NCBI GenBank assembly: GCA_002005505.1
Contig: KV908357.1
Coordinates: forward strand, 27,501 to 55,000
DNA: 27,500 nt
Direction of reading: 5' to 3'
Source of the DNA: Botryococcus braunii
Taxonomy: Eukaryota > Chlorophyta > Trebouxiophyceae
The notes under the pieces were generated by a model. The model was not told the origin of the DNA, did no database searches, and saw only the letters and a program-made list of their open reading frames with translations. The position numbers and the translations under genes were made by a program. Of the stretch, positions 6,967 through 17,126 are shown one piece after another. The first letter of the stretch is position 1; each line of letters opens with the position of its first letter.

Positions 6967-9082
6967 ATATGGACGTGAAAGTCAGAAATCGAAAGAATGA
7001 TAAGGCACGTAAACAAGGACAGCCACCCAGATATTGCGGTTGCATGCCAATAGAATAAATGTTAAGATGGCTTGCCTGGTGCTCAGAACAAACGACACAT
7101 TCAAACACAACAAAAAATAAGGTGAATTGTACTAAGTAGGTACAACAGGTCCCACGTGCACAGTTGTTTGCAAACGGTACGAACAAGTCTAGTTTGCTGC
7201 AGGGATTTAATATATGGCCATGCAAACACGTATGAACACGATTAGTATAATCAAGCTCCGCCTACAGGATCAACAATTCGTCGCACTGCTGCGTCATGTA
7301 ACCCGACGAATAATAACATAGGTGTCTAACGGCAACACCAAGTTCTCCTGCAATGGTAGTAGCAGAGCCCTCTTGGGCGATAAGTTATGCCAAGTAAATT
7401 CTCAAATATTTGGCCATCTGACATGCACTAGTGCTCATCAATTACGTAACTGATGGATACAGGCGGCTTTGCTAGCCCACAGATACTGCGCAACCAAATG
7501 AGGACACGCCGTCAGCCAGCAGCTCGTGCACACTGCACTTCTTCCAGCGTCCCTCACGTGAGGCACCTCAAATCCTTAATCATCGTCAGGATAGGCTTCG
7601 CACTTTATTCTGAATCTTTATCATCGTCCTTTCACGTGGCCCACGTGAAAAGCACCTGAGCCGTCACCTGATGCACCTGCTGAAATACGCAGATCATGGT
7701 GATTCCCCATGCACCGTGAGCTAGCCTCGCTGGGGATCAGCTACAAGTGGAATGGGCATCCCACGACGGAAGCTCTTCCACCCGCTCATATTGGCATGTA
7801 AAAGCTTCCAGTAGCCTGGCAATAACTACAGGAAGCCAGAAATGTGCCCGACAATTGTGAACGGGCACATTCCTGTCGAGAAACCTCGCGGTTGCTGTTT
7901 TTCTATGTACGTGCATACGTATGTGTATACACTAGTCAGCGAGGGACTTATCACATTATGATGTGCAAGTCGGACGTTCGTCGCATTTTAAGCTTCCAAT
8001 CTGTAGCATCTCCCATGAGATAGGGAGGCATCCGAGTCTCATAGAAACACGGGCTTGTTTTGCCAGACATATGGCTGGATACGTCTTGCGCAGATGTAAT
8101 CCCAACATGACGGGATTCCAGCATGTTGGGATTACAGTCCGGATTACACCACCATGGATCAAGAAACAATTGCTGGAACCCCTACATTCCATATGAATGA
8201 TTGCCTCCAGGAAAAGCCAACGAAAGGCCAAATTCGTATTTCTGGCTATGAGTCCCCATGGGGACCCTGCACTACTTCGATGCAGCCATCGAACTCAAGG
8301 GTTCTACTCTCAAAGCTATAAGCCGCTTCTGGTACCCTTAAACACATGAGCTGCTACTCACGGGAGCCTGCCTGACATTCTCACACACACCCGCTCCGGA
8401 AACACAACACCATGGACTGGAAGGTAATTACTTCACATGCAGGCTATTGTGGGTCGCCACAATTCAAGGGAGGCCGATTGAATGGGCCAGCCGGGCCAGC
8501 TGTGGGGGTTAGCATTCATCTCGTGATCTAAATTGCCATCTTTGGCGGGGTGCTCAAGCAATTGCACGTTGCAACGTGTTTAGGCATTCTTTAGAACCCC
8601 CTCCTATTGTGGGTAGCTAACCCCTCCCCCCTTAACAAAAGAATCATAGGATAGAAAATCAGAATCTACAGCTGTGCACACGTGTCTGCTATTACGGGCA
8701 AGTATGCCATACTGGTGGAACATGAGCCACTCGCGCATTAAAAAAAAAAAAAAGAACCATGCCAGCATATGGCTCATCCTGCCAATAGCAACAGGCGATG
8801 AGCTGCAGAACCTCACATCACACGTTGCACAACGTTGTTAACAGCTCCTCCTCGGTTTGTACCCTCTAAGATTAAGACTGCTTGATCCTCAAACGGGAAA
8901 CCTTATTAAGAGACGAAGGGCTGCTACTTCCTTCCATTCAAAAACCCCTGTCTACAAACACAAGTGCCTTCATATACTGCCTGTTCACGAAGAATGCAGC
9001 CAGCCAAGTGCCTTCATAAACACCGCATTTACCACAGTCGTTGCAAACCACGGGTATTGAAGATTCGATGATATGTAATCTT
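6967..9082. other. Intergenic stretch without a recognisable gene
   Basis: No frame here shows a protein family or spliceable exon that I recognise. It holds a 15-bp inverted repeat at 8095-8136 and a run of 14 A at 8740-8753. It probably contains the 3' flank of the kinase gene that ends at 9362 on the minus strand. Confidence 0.5.
8095..8136. repeat. Perfect 15-bp inverted repeat, 12-base spacer
   Basis: TGTAATCCCAACATG (8095-8109) pairs exactly with CATGTTGGGATTACA (8122-8136). A further GGATTACA copy follows at about 8141-8148. It would form a stable hairpin and might be the end of a small fold-back element. Confidence 0.8.
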
Positions 9083-9092
9083 CTTCTTCTTC

Positions 9093-9146
<54 letters not shown>

Positions 9147-9250
9147 TTCCTTCTTCTTCTTCCCCTTCCCCTTCTTCTCCTCCTCCCCCTCCTCCCCCTC
9201 CTCCCCCTCCTCCCCCTCCTCCTCCTCCTGCTGCTGCTGCTGCTGCTGCT
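9078..9250. repeat. Compound trinucleotide microsatellite
   Basis: On the plus strand it reads in blocks: TTC units, then about 18 TCA/ATC units, TTC units, CCT-rich units and finally seven CTG/TGC units (about 9228-9249). It lies 110 bases downstream of the kinase stop codon, probably in the 3' untranslated region. The long poly-His, poly-Met and poly-Pro frames across it are repeat artefacts. Confidence 0.9.
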
Positions 9251-9361
9251 TTCCAACAGCGAGAGGTGGAAGGAGGTGCTTGCGGAGGGTTATATCCTAC
9301 CCTACAGACTGTCCTGTTGAGTCGCTCAAACTGCCGACTTCAGTCGAGGCTGTAACAGAAC

Positions 9362-9668
9362 TCATCGGGGTCGTCTCGCTTTCTTCCAGGCAAACTCCTG
9401 GGAAAGCAGGGTCTCCAGCCCGTTGGACGTATGCAGAAGGTCCCTCAAGCTGTTTGGCTCGGTGTGCGATGGAATGGATGCAAAGCTGCCCCTGCTTGAG
9501 CCTGCCAGGGACGGCCTTGGTGAACAATTTACGTCTTCTGCCATTGCCATGAGTCTTTTTACGATGTCCTTTGCGGAAGGCCGCTTCATGGGGTCGATAC
9601 TGAGGCACTCGGCAATGAGCTGCGCTGCTTCCAAAGGGCAATCTTGGGGAACCCTATGGCAATATCCC
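9362..9668 (-). CDS. Kinase exon 13: alpha-H/alpha-I and serine-rich C-terminal tail
   Basis: The acceptor is AACTTCAG before 9668, phase 2. It encodes [23 protein letters not shown] and [13 protein letters not shown], the C-lobe end of a TKL kinase, then a tail rich in Ser and Pro and ending KKARRPR before TGA at 9362-9364. Its first base completes the Trp codon split by the previous exon. Confidence 0.9.
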
Positions 9669-12600
9669 CTGAAGTTACACATCGACAGGACAGTTTCCAT
9701 GAAGCTTCCGCAGTACAGAAACAAAGAAACACCCTTCTGCATCCACATTAAGGACGAGCCCTGATTCGACAGCCAGCAGTATCGGGAGTGACTACCTCAC
9801 GTCAGCCATGCTTCCCCTGACAGGTTTTCCTTGAGTTACAATTTCCCTGTGCCCCGGTGAACACAAACTTACTGGACAGAAAAGCTTTTACTGGACGGAA
9901 TGGGAGTGGCGCTGTCCCCAAGTCAGCTGGTGCAAACAAAGATGAAGTCTCGAACAAATCATGAAATTTGTAAGTCGTGCAATCATTCGGAGGATTCGCA
10001 ATTACAACCGTTCACGACACCACCGGAATCATTGATCTACTGCAACGGCTGTGTCTCTGGACCAAGGCTGAACTGATTGGGGTTAACCGCGCTCTTATGC
10101 GCGAGGTTAAGCATGGGGTTAAGCGCTAGCTCGTGTGGAAAAGTGAAGCCAGGTGAACAAAGGAAGACCCCCTCACCACAGAATGACCCCGAAGGAAAAG
10201 ACGTCTGAGTGCAATCCAGCTTGTCCATGAATGAGAACTTCTGGTGCCATCCAGTCGTATGTCCCTTGCATCTGTACCCCATGAAACAAAAAGTTTGGAA
10301 TAACTGCAGGGCTGGTATTTGAAGAGTAACGAGCATTAACAACGCCACAGACATGTATCACAGTTCAAACCTCACTTACGTGATTGGATGCAAATGTCTT
10401 GTTTTCTTGCAGCAGACGTGCGAGTCCCTGCAGCCATCAATGCCAGTGTGTCATTTGCAGGCCTTGCGACAAACTCAGCTGACTTAGCTTAGCTTATGAA
10501 TTAGCTTAGCTTAGCTTCGCTTAGCTGACTTAGCTAAACTTAGCTAAACTTAGCTTAGCTTAGCTAACATAGAAACTTAGCTTAGCTTAACTTAGATAAA
10601 CTTAGCTTAACTTAGCTTAGCTTAGCTAAATTCAGCTAAACTTAGCTGACTTAGCTAGCTGGCTAAGCTTAGCTTATGACTTCTTGTCGCAGTTAGCATG
10701 CCCCCCAGATTGGCGGCAAGGTTAACTTCAGACAACGTTTTTGAGCCGGAAACTTACCACATCTGCTATTTTGGCGCAGACCCCACAGCGCGTCAACAGT
10801 ATGTTTGGACTTTTGAGGTCCTGCAAAGCATCTTCACCAGTCACATGACAATAAACTCCCCAGCAACCAACTTCATATTCACGGGAGCTCCATGATCTGC
10901 ATATTGTATTCATATTTATCTAAATTTTGCACTGAAGTGCAATGTCTCTCAACCAGCATTGGTTGATCCAAACACTTAAAAGGACAGTTGCGACTCTTAG
11001 TTTTGGCCTGAAAGAGATTCTTTCCAGAAATAAATTCCTCTACAGCGCAAATCACAACTCACGATTTACACTACAATCGAAATCGTGGCTTACTGAGTGC
11101 AGGATCCCATGGCAATGCAGAAAGGCCATGCCGCGTGCAATGTCAAGAGCGATTTTCGCACCCCTGCTCAGCAGTCACCTCAGTGATACCGAATTTCTAA
11201 ACATACAGGACCATCTACATCTTCATCCACTTCTGCACGGCTGACTATTAACATGATACCGTGCATACAAACCTGGAGGCCAGGACACTGTCTGTGTTAG
11301 GATAGATGTCCCACAGACCATGATGTTGAAAACATGGGAGATACAAGTCATGAAATCTGTTGACAGATGCTCAAGTTTCGATACTGTACCACTGTAACGG
11401 CACTGCAACAGGCGCTTTGATCCCAAAACATATGGGCAGATGTCAAGCATGTCCCACAGGGGGGAGAATTCCGGAGAGCCCATGCGTTCCCAGACTCTCA
11501 CCCATTTCATTGAAACTGGATGAAAAGCATTTCACAGTACTGGTCACATACTGAAATTTCCATACTTCAAGAAGACATCAGGTAAAACACTACTGGCGTC
11601 GTGCAACACGTACCTGTTGTACCACTGACAAGTGTCACTCGAACGAAGGCTGCGGTACAAATTGCCTGCACACCACAAACAGGTGAGAGCACCACGAGTG
11701 CATTGCAAGTCATATAGACATAGAGGAGTGAACAATACAACTTCACTTCATAGTCAAAGTAATACCCTTGCATTCATGAAACTCAACGTGTACAAAAGGG
11801 TACAGTTGCGTGTTGACATTGCACTTCACTTCTCCAAGGGGCTTCCACATTAGCTAAACCCCTCTCGCTTGGCACTCTGCAAGCTTGCAACAGGGGGGGG
11901 GGGGGACAAGTAAGAGGCAAACACGCACCTCCACTCATGTACTCCATGACCAGCCAGATTTCCCTTTGATTATGAACATAGCCGATGAACTGTCAGAACA
12001 GAAAAGAATCAGCCAGAAGCTAGAAGAAATGGAACGGCTTTGGCCAATGCCGTCCGTGGTAAACAGCTTGCCACATTGACATGGTACGCAATAGAAACTC
12101 GCCAATCCAAACCCTGTTTACTTCTGGGGCCATCATGCTGGTCATTTGAGACTGAGTTTCACTTTAACACAGGGCTGAGTCGTTTAAAAAGGTGAGAAAT
12201 GAATTGACACCCCTGGGTCGATTTCAAAGGTGAGAAATGGAACTGAAGCCCCAGGGACATATTAAGGGTTTGCTGTGCTGTCCACCTCCATTGACAAGCC
12301 TTTAGAAAGCACCACCAAAAGGTCAGTCTCTGTGGGATCACCTGTACGATCTGGCTGTTTCTGCAGTGCTTCAGAAGCTCCACTTCTTGCAAGAATGTTC
12401 GAAACTGGGACGAATCGGATGCATCTTTGAAGACCTTGATTGCAACCTCATGGATCCCATCAAGCAGCCCCTTCAAGACCTACGTGAAAAATATGCACCT
12501 GATTGGAATTGGACTTGATATGACAGGGGTACAATGTCACAATCGGCCCTGCTGTTGCCGGCCCTCTGCCAGAATTGCATAACTCAAAGCATGGCGCCAA

Positions 12601-15600
12601 GGAATGTCCCCTCGCAACAGAAGCATGCTCAACCCCATGCAGCTATGCTCTCTCAAAAGTGCATTTCAGGGGATCTCACAGTTACTGAAGTTCAGGGTAT
12701 GGAGCATAAGACTAAGACATTCGTCAAATGCTTGCATCTTTGCTGCCCTGTCAATGAGTTTCAGTCAATCCTGTCAAACATCATCTTCATCATTCAAAAC
12801 ATGGACCCCTCAACAGGTGTCGCTCTTCCATGCATGGTTTTAAAGTGAACCCTGCCACCAGGTGAAGCAAATGGTTTTCAAGTGAACCATATGGTATTTA
12901 AGTGAGCCATGTCACTCACGACTCACCCATCCCCTTTGCCATCAGGTACGCAGTAGTGGTATTCGCACCCCCTTCAGCGACCTAAAACGTTAGATCTTGG
13001 TCTTGTTAACACATCTTAGAGGAGGGCCTCTCAAGGAATGCTCACCTTTCCCGCAGCTCCTTCGCCAAGAACGACTGCAGTACCATCCTCATGCCTCAGA
13101 ATCTCCAAATCAGCCCGATCCAGCCAGCCTTGTGCCCTGAACAATACACACCAAGCAGGCTTGCAAAAGCTCAACATGCCACAGGCCAAGGCAACCCATC
13201 ATCCTTTGCAATCGCCCTTGCAATTATGTCGTTTCAACTTGGAGCAATTGCATGTAGGTCTGGTGCAGATCTCGAGACAACATGCCTTGCAATTGCAAGT
13301 GGGCCTGCTGCATATTTCAAGTCAACTTTGCTTGTTTTGAAAGGCACCCGTGGTGTTTCTAAGCACATCACTTCGACTGACGATATCAGCTATCAAACCT
13401 GACAGATGTTGCAGCTGTCCCTCCTGCAGTTGGTGCAAGCCAGAGATCCATAGGCGATATACAGATGATCATCACAAGCTGTGATTGATCCTAAGAAAAT
13501 GCCCAGAGGAACTGCCAATGCATGCACAACTAACCAACGAACTGTGAAATTAGGATATGTAAACAACTTGCTTGCAGCCATCTCTTTGTTTCAAATGGAA
13601 AGGCACACATCGCACATTGACACCTGTTTTCAGCACTTTCTCCACCATAAATTGGAGTTTCCTTAATAACACTCAAGGTGAGCAGTAATTGTTTGCGCTC
13701 CTACTGATGACTATGCCTGCGTAATGAACTCAAGCATCGCCTTGCAATCTTTTGTGGACCCCAATGAACTAAAAGATCTCCTGGCAATCTTCTGCTGACC
13801 CGAATGAACTAGAAGATCTCCTGGCAATGTTCTCTTGACCCAAATGAACTAAAAGACCTCCTAGCAATCTTTTGCTGACCCCAATGAAGTAAATGATCTC
13901 CTCGCAATCTTTTGCTGACCCTAATGAACTAACAAATCTCCTGGCAATCTTCTGTTGACCTCAATGAAGAAAAAGAGCTCCTGGCAATCTTTTGTTCACC
14001 CCAATGAAGTAAAAGATCTCCTCGCAATCTTTTGCTGACCCTAATGAATTAAGGGACCTCCTGGCAATCTTTTGTTGACCCCAATGAACTAAAAGATCTC
14101 CTGGCAATCTTTTGGTGACTTCAATGAACTTAAAAAATCTCCTGGCAATCTTCTGTTGACCCTCATGAACTTAAAGATCTCCTGGCAAGATTGCTGGAGA
14201 GGGAGCGGAGAGCAGTGCATAGCTTACCACAGAGTTTCTCGCTCTGAGTACAGTGACAAAGATGGAGAAGACTTCCTCTTCTCAATCGACTGCACACTGC
14301 CTTGCTTTACAGCCTGTGCCTTGTGCTGGTTGGGGCTGCAAATCTCAAGGCCTGCTGTGAGGGACGGAAACCTCACCACTCCTGAACACATATATACACC
14401 ACCAGCAACGTCAGAGGATCGGTGAGGACGCGATAGCATCGGTAAGACACCACTGCAGCCCACTTCAAAGGAAATTCCACTTTGGGAGTGTTCACATGCA
14501 AAGCCCCTCAAAGTATATGGGACACTCAAGAGGCCGGTTTGCTGTGGCACAAACCTGTGTAAAGAATTGTAGCAACCACAGCAAATCCAGAAAAGACCGT
14601 CGCAAGGATGTATTGTCTGTCCGTTATGTCCGGGCTGTCATCATCCTCATCCGGCATCTGTTGTTGAAGCAGACCGGAGATGTCAGCTTCTTGAAGACTT
14701 GGTGTTCCCTCATGCTGCAATCCTCATTACCTCATTACCATCACTAGAGACAGGCCACTTAAAGCAATGAAAACGAGAAGTGAGGGAAAACAACTTGTGG
14801 GGCCGTCTTGAGGTCATGGCCATTGGGTGCAGTGCCCTGCTGATTAAAGCAACAAAATCGAGGAGTGAGTGAAAACAACTTGTGGGACCGTCTTGAGGTC
14901 ATGATCATTGGGCAGAGCCCTGCTGATTTTGCTTTGTTGACTGCTACGTAAGAAGGGCACTTGCACATATGCACGTGCAAGATTTCTTTTCTTTTTTCCT
15001 TTTTCACTTTTTCCCTTTTCTTGGGTTGGTTTTGTAAACTATCGTCGTTTTTGGGGATTTTATAGTGCCAAGAAGACAAGTCTCTGCCATGAGGTTAAGC
15101 ATACCAGCATAGTCGGTTTCAATTGTTCTCCCAGCTGCCTGCCCGTCTTGGTAATTGCCAGCGCTCTGGCATACGTGATGTTCAACCCGTAGGACAAGGC
15201 TCTCTGCGCAAACCGCGATTGACTGAAGCCAATTGGGGCAAAAACCCCTCCATCCAAGCTTGCAAATGCCTGCACAATCATACACCAGCATCATTGTGCT
15301 ACCCCGCAGAGCCCTTGCTAACCAAAGATAGCATGTAAAAACAACACAAAAAGAACGTAGTCCTACCTCTTGACTGTACAAAATGCAAGGACTCGGCCCC
15401 GTGGCTCTTAGACAATGAGTGAACCAAATATTTTGAGCAAACCAAGAATGCACGACATTGTGTCACCCAGCCCGCACCTCTTCCAAGCTCAAGTACACTC
15501 CCTCAGCATACAATGCGACTGACAAACCCACAAGCACTGCATCGGTACGATTCTGCAGTGGCTCTGCTTGGCTGACCTGTGCAACATTCAGCCAGGTCAG

Positions 15601-15645
15601 CACACTCCCCTTGTCCTTCATTCCGAGCCCAGCGAGGCCCCACGG
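9362..15645 (-). CDS. Receptor-like TKL protein kinase, 13 exons joined (5' end incomplete)
   Basis: Thirteen exons with GT-AG borders join without a phase clash into 515 codons including the stop. Order in the product: unknown probable ectodomain (residues 1-145, with two NxT sites), one transmembrane segment (about 146-165), a basic serine-rich juxtamembrane segment (about 166-207), kinase domain (about 208-455), serine-rich tail. Kinase motifs: glycine loop LGEGAAGKV (230-238), VAIK with Lys 252, alpha-C Glu 269, hinge EYM, HSDLKSPN (Asp 345), DVG instead of DFG (Asp 364), MAPE (389-392), [10 protein letters not shown], and [12 protein letters not shown]. It should phosphorylate Ser/Thr of unknown targets at the plasma membrane. 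Oddities: Ser replaces Arg of HRD, and the alpha-F/alpha-G segment normally found between GVILW and the DCP motif is not identified. A candidate first exon with a signal peptide lies at 17558-18010. Kinase identity is certain; the ectodomain join is inference. Confidence 0.88.
10177..10271 (-). CDS. Kinase exon 12: activation loop end, MAPE, alpha-F start
   Basis: It is bounded by TACAG on entry and GTGAGG on exit (95 nt, phase 0 in, phase 2 out). It encodes [13 protein letters not shown] and [14 protein letters not shown] and the structural Asp of alpha-F are present. Confidence 0.93.
10380..10427 (-). CDS. Kinase exon 11: activation loop (48 nt)
   Basis: A 16-codon exon with strong CTGCAG and GTAAGT borders encodes [16 protein letters not shown]. 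The Gly follows the ADV ending exon 10, giving DVGLAR. It is too short to stand out as an open frame and was found by its splice sites and by the missing activation loop. Confidence 0.88.
10472..10680. repeat. CTTAG pentanucleotide-derived array in a kinase intron
   Basis: The plus strand is built almost wholly of CTTAG/AGCTT units with variants such as AGCTAAA and AGCTGA. It sits in the intron between kinase exons 10 and 11. AGCT and TTAGCTAA make it highly self-complementary. Confidence 0.9.
10758..10820 (-). CDS. Kinase exon 10: catalytic loop and DVG
   Basis: This 63-nt phase-0 exon has TTTGCAG and GTAAGT borders. It encodes [11 protein letters not shown], then VCAKIADV. It supplies the catalytic Asp, the loop Lys and Asn, and the metal-binding Asp of the DFG position, which is DVG here. 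Confidence 0.93.
11094..11163 (-). CDS. Kinase exon 9: alpha-E
   Basis: This 70-nt exon (GAGCAG acceptor, GTAAGC donor) encodes [15 protein letters not shown], then GILHS. The usual HRD becomes HSD on joining to exon 10. Confidence 0.92.
11614..11665 (-). CDS. Kinase exon 8: after the hinge (alpha-D)
   Basis: This 52-nt exon has a GTGCAG acceptor and GTACGT donor and encodes [16 protein letters not shown]. It corresponds to the gap of 'GG-L-LR' and alpha-D in TKL kinases. Phases 1 in and 2 out fit both neighbours. Confidence 0.87.
11929..11989 (-). CDS. Kinase exon 7: beta-4, beta-5 and hinge
   Basis: This 61-nt exon (CTGACAG acceptor, GTGCGT donor) encodes [20 protein letters not shown]. 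The gatekeeper position is Met and the hinge EYM. Exon phase 0 in, 1 out. Confidence 0.92.
12342..12479 (-). CDS. Kinase exon 6: beta-2/beta-3 and alpha-C
   Basis: This 138-nt phase-0 exon (GTAG acceptor, GTGATC donor) encodes [19 protein letters not shown] and [11 protein letters not shown]. It holds the ATP-anchoring Lys and its alpha-C Glu partner. In the usual kinase the next residues would be RHPNIV; here NSQIVQ. Confidence 0.93.
13046..13136 (-). CDS. Kinase exon 5: lead-in and glycine-rich loop
   Basis: This 91-nt exon (TTCAG acceptor, GTGAGC donor) encodes [15 protein letters not shown] and then [10 protein letters not shown]. The loop is GEGAAG, close to the GxGxxG consensus. It joins exon 6 in phase 0 to give GKVLKG. 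Confidence 0.92.
13741..14190. repeat. 40-bp intronic minisatellite, about 11 copies
   Basis: A unit reading CCTGGCAATCTTTTGTTGAC, CCCAATGAACTAAAAGATCT on the plus strand recurs with exact 40-bp spacing (13781, 13821, 13861 and so on to 14101), then 41-bp. Copies differ by a few bases each. The array lies in the 1,091-bp intron between kinase exons 4 and 5 and stops about 37 bases from the exon 4 donor. Confidence 0.93.
14228..14354 (-). CDS. Kinase gene exon 4: juxtamembrane segment
   Basis: This 127-nt exon encodes [34 protein letters not shown]. It is basic and serine-rich, as expected just inside a membrane. Its TG at the end and the G of exon 5 make the Trp. The acceptor is a tandem CAGCAG, so two sites three bases apart are possible. 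Confidence 0.85.
14555..14714 (-). CDS. Kinase gene exon 3: acidic stalk and transmembrane helix
   Basis: This 160-nt exon (TTGCAG acceptor, GTTTGT donor) encodes an acidic stretch [15 protein letters not shown] followed by about 20 hydrophobic residues, [19 protein letters not shown]. Acidic outside and basic inside (exon 4) fits a single-pass type I protein. Confidence 0.85.
14761..14930. repeat. 85-bp tandem duplication in an intron
   Basis: Bases 14761-14845 and 14846-14930 are two copies sharing AAAACAACTTGTGGG, CCGTCTTGAGGTCATG and CCCTGCTGATT. They lie in the intron between exons 2 and 3. Confidence 0.85.
15105..15269 (-). CDS. Kinase gene exon 2: probable ectodomain
   Basis: This 165-nt exon (GTGCAG acceptor, GTATGC donor, phase 0/0) encodes 55 residues including [28 protein letters not shown] and [11 protein letters not shown]. 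One NxT glycosylation site is present. I do not recognise the fold. The frame stays open past the donor, so the 3' edge rests on phase fit with exon 3. Confidence 0.65.
15478..15645 (-). CDS. Kinase gene exon 1 of the joined set: probable ectodomain
   Basis: This 168-nt exon (CTGCTCAG acceptor, GTGCGG donor, phase 0/0) encodes 56 residues including [30 protein letters not shown] and EGVYLSLEE. One NRT site is present. No start codon context supports it as the true first exon; further exons lie upstream. Confidence 0.65.
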
Positions 15646-15921
15646 CTGAGCAGCTTCCTACCGATGTGTTAGGAAAATAAAATTAAGGGGAAAATGTAAG
15701 GTAGGTAATGGCCTCCCCCCATCTCTTATGTTTCCAAACTTCAAGTCATTATCACATGCAAAGGTTCACATCCACAGCACGGTTTCACATCCACAATACT
15801 CAAATCGCTCCAGCAAAGCATTCAGAAGTGGAAAGAAATGCTCATGAGAGCATCGCCCTTGTCCAGACCTTCTAAGCTAGCTCCGTTTACACTACCAGTG
15901 TTTGACCTTGCCAGCCCTCAC

Positions 15922-16036
15922 ATGCAGGCTAAGGCTACCAATTGTCTGGAGGATGCCTAGACACTTGCGCAAGATGGATGCCCACCATACTTTGAAGGAT
16001 TTGGGGTAACATCCCTTCTGCATGCACTTGAAATTC
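15922..16036 (-). CDS. Candidate further upstream exon, cysteine-containing
   Basis: The frame encodes CMQKGCYPKSFKVWW, LRKCLGILQTIGSLSLH and ends at CAT/GTGAGG in phase 0, which fits exon 1 (15645). An acceptor AAAG at 16037-16038 is plausible but a second one exists 9 bases inside. Three cysteines would suit an ectodomain. Tentative. Confidence 0.4.
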
Positions 16037-16090
16037 CTTTGTTTGCAACCCCTCCCGACCCCCCCACCCCCCCGCCCCCCGGCACAGATT

Positions 16091-16121
16091 GGACACAGGT
16101 AGTGTGTCAAAATCTGTGTGG

Positions 16122-16204
<83 letters not shown>

Positions 16205-16241
16205 CATTGACCCCCACACAGATTGGACACAATACCTGTCC
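16091..16241. repeat. Fold-back: CA microsatellite between about 32-bp inverted arms
   Basis: The arm at 16091-16124 (ending AATCTGTGTGGGGG) matches in reverse complement 16211-16241 (starting CCCCCACACAGATT) with few mismatches, continuing through GACACA and TACCTGT. The loop is a pure (CA)n run, 16125-16203. Confidence 0.8.
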
Positions 16242-16579
16242 GGGAACACAAGAGGTGAGCAACCTCGGAGAGGACTGGACCACAAGCCCACCTTTTCTAC
16301 TTTCACCAAGTAAGTGTTTGTGGCCTGTCTCAAGAGTTCTAATAGGAGGATCTCCAAGAGAATCTGCTTCTGGGCTCCAAAGGGAGCAAGGCAGGGCCCC
16401 ATAAGCTGCAAACCAAAACAATGATCGTCAGACAGTGGGAGGAACCCAGAATTGGCATTCCACAGTCTTGCGCAATTGTTCATGATGCTTGTACCGCCTT
16501 ATGAGTTACAGAGAATTCACTGCACACTAGATTTCCACCACCAGGCACTATGAGGCACACACCAGTGCCCTTCTCCTCC

Positions 16580-17126
<547 letters not shown>

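Noticed and set aside
8740..8753. A14 run as a retroposed mRNA tail
   Set aside because: No coding remnant or target duplication is visible upstream of it.
9029..9355. Poly-His/poly-Pro and poly-Met frames
   Set aside because: They are translations of the trinucleotide microsatellite; poly-His here is a TCA repeat read in one frame.
9841..9960. Alpha-F/alpha-G exon candidate with LTWGQ or LPFRPVKAF
   Set aside because: Both readings resemble the missing kinase segment a little, but their phases do not fit the exon 12 donor and exon 13 acceptor.
13741..14190. CRISPR array
   Set aside because: The 40-bp units are contiguous with no unique spacers, and the setting is a eukaryotic intron.
16310..16421. 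Possible further kinase-gene exon (LMGPCLAPFGA or YGALPCSLWSP frame)
   Set aside because: A good acceptor TTTGCAG is present, but two frames are equally open and neither has a donor whose phase clearly fits, so it is not listed as an exon.
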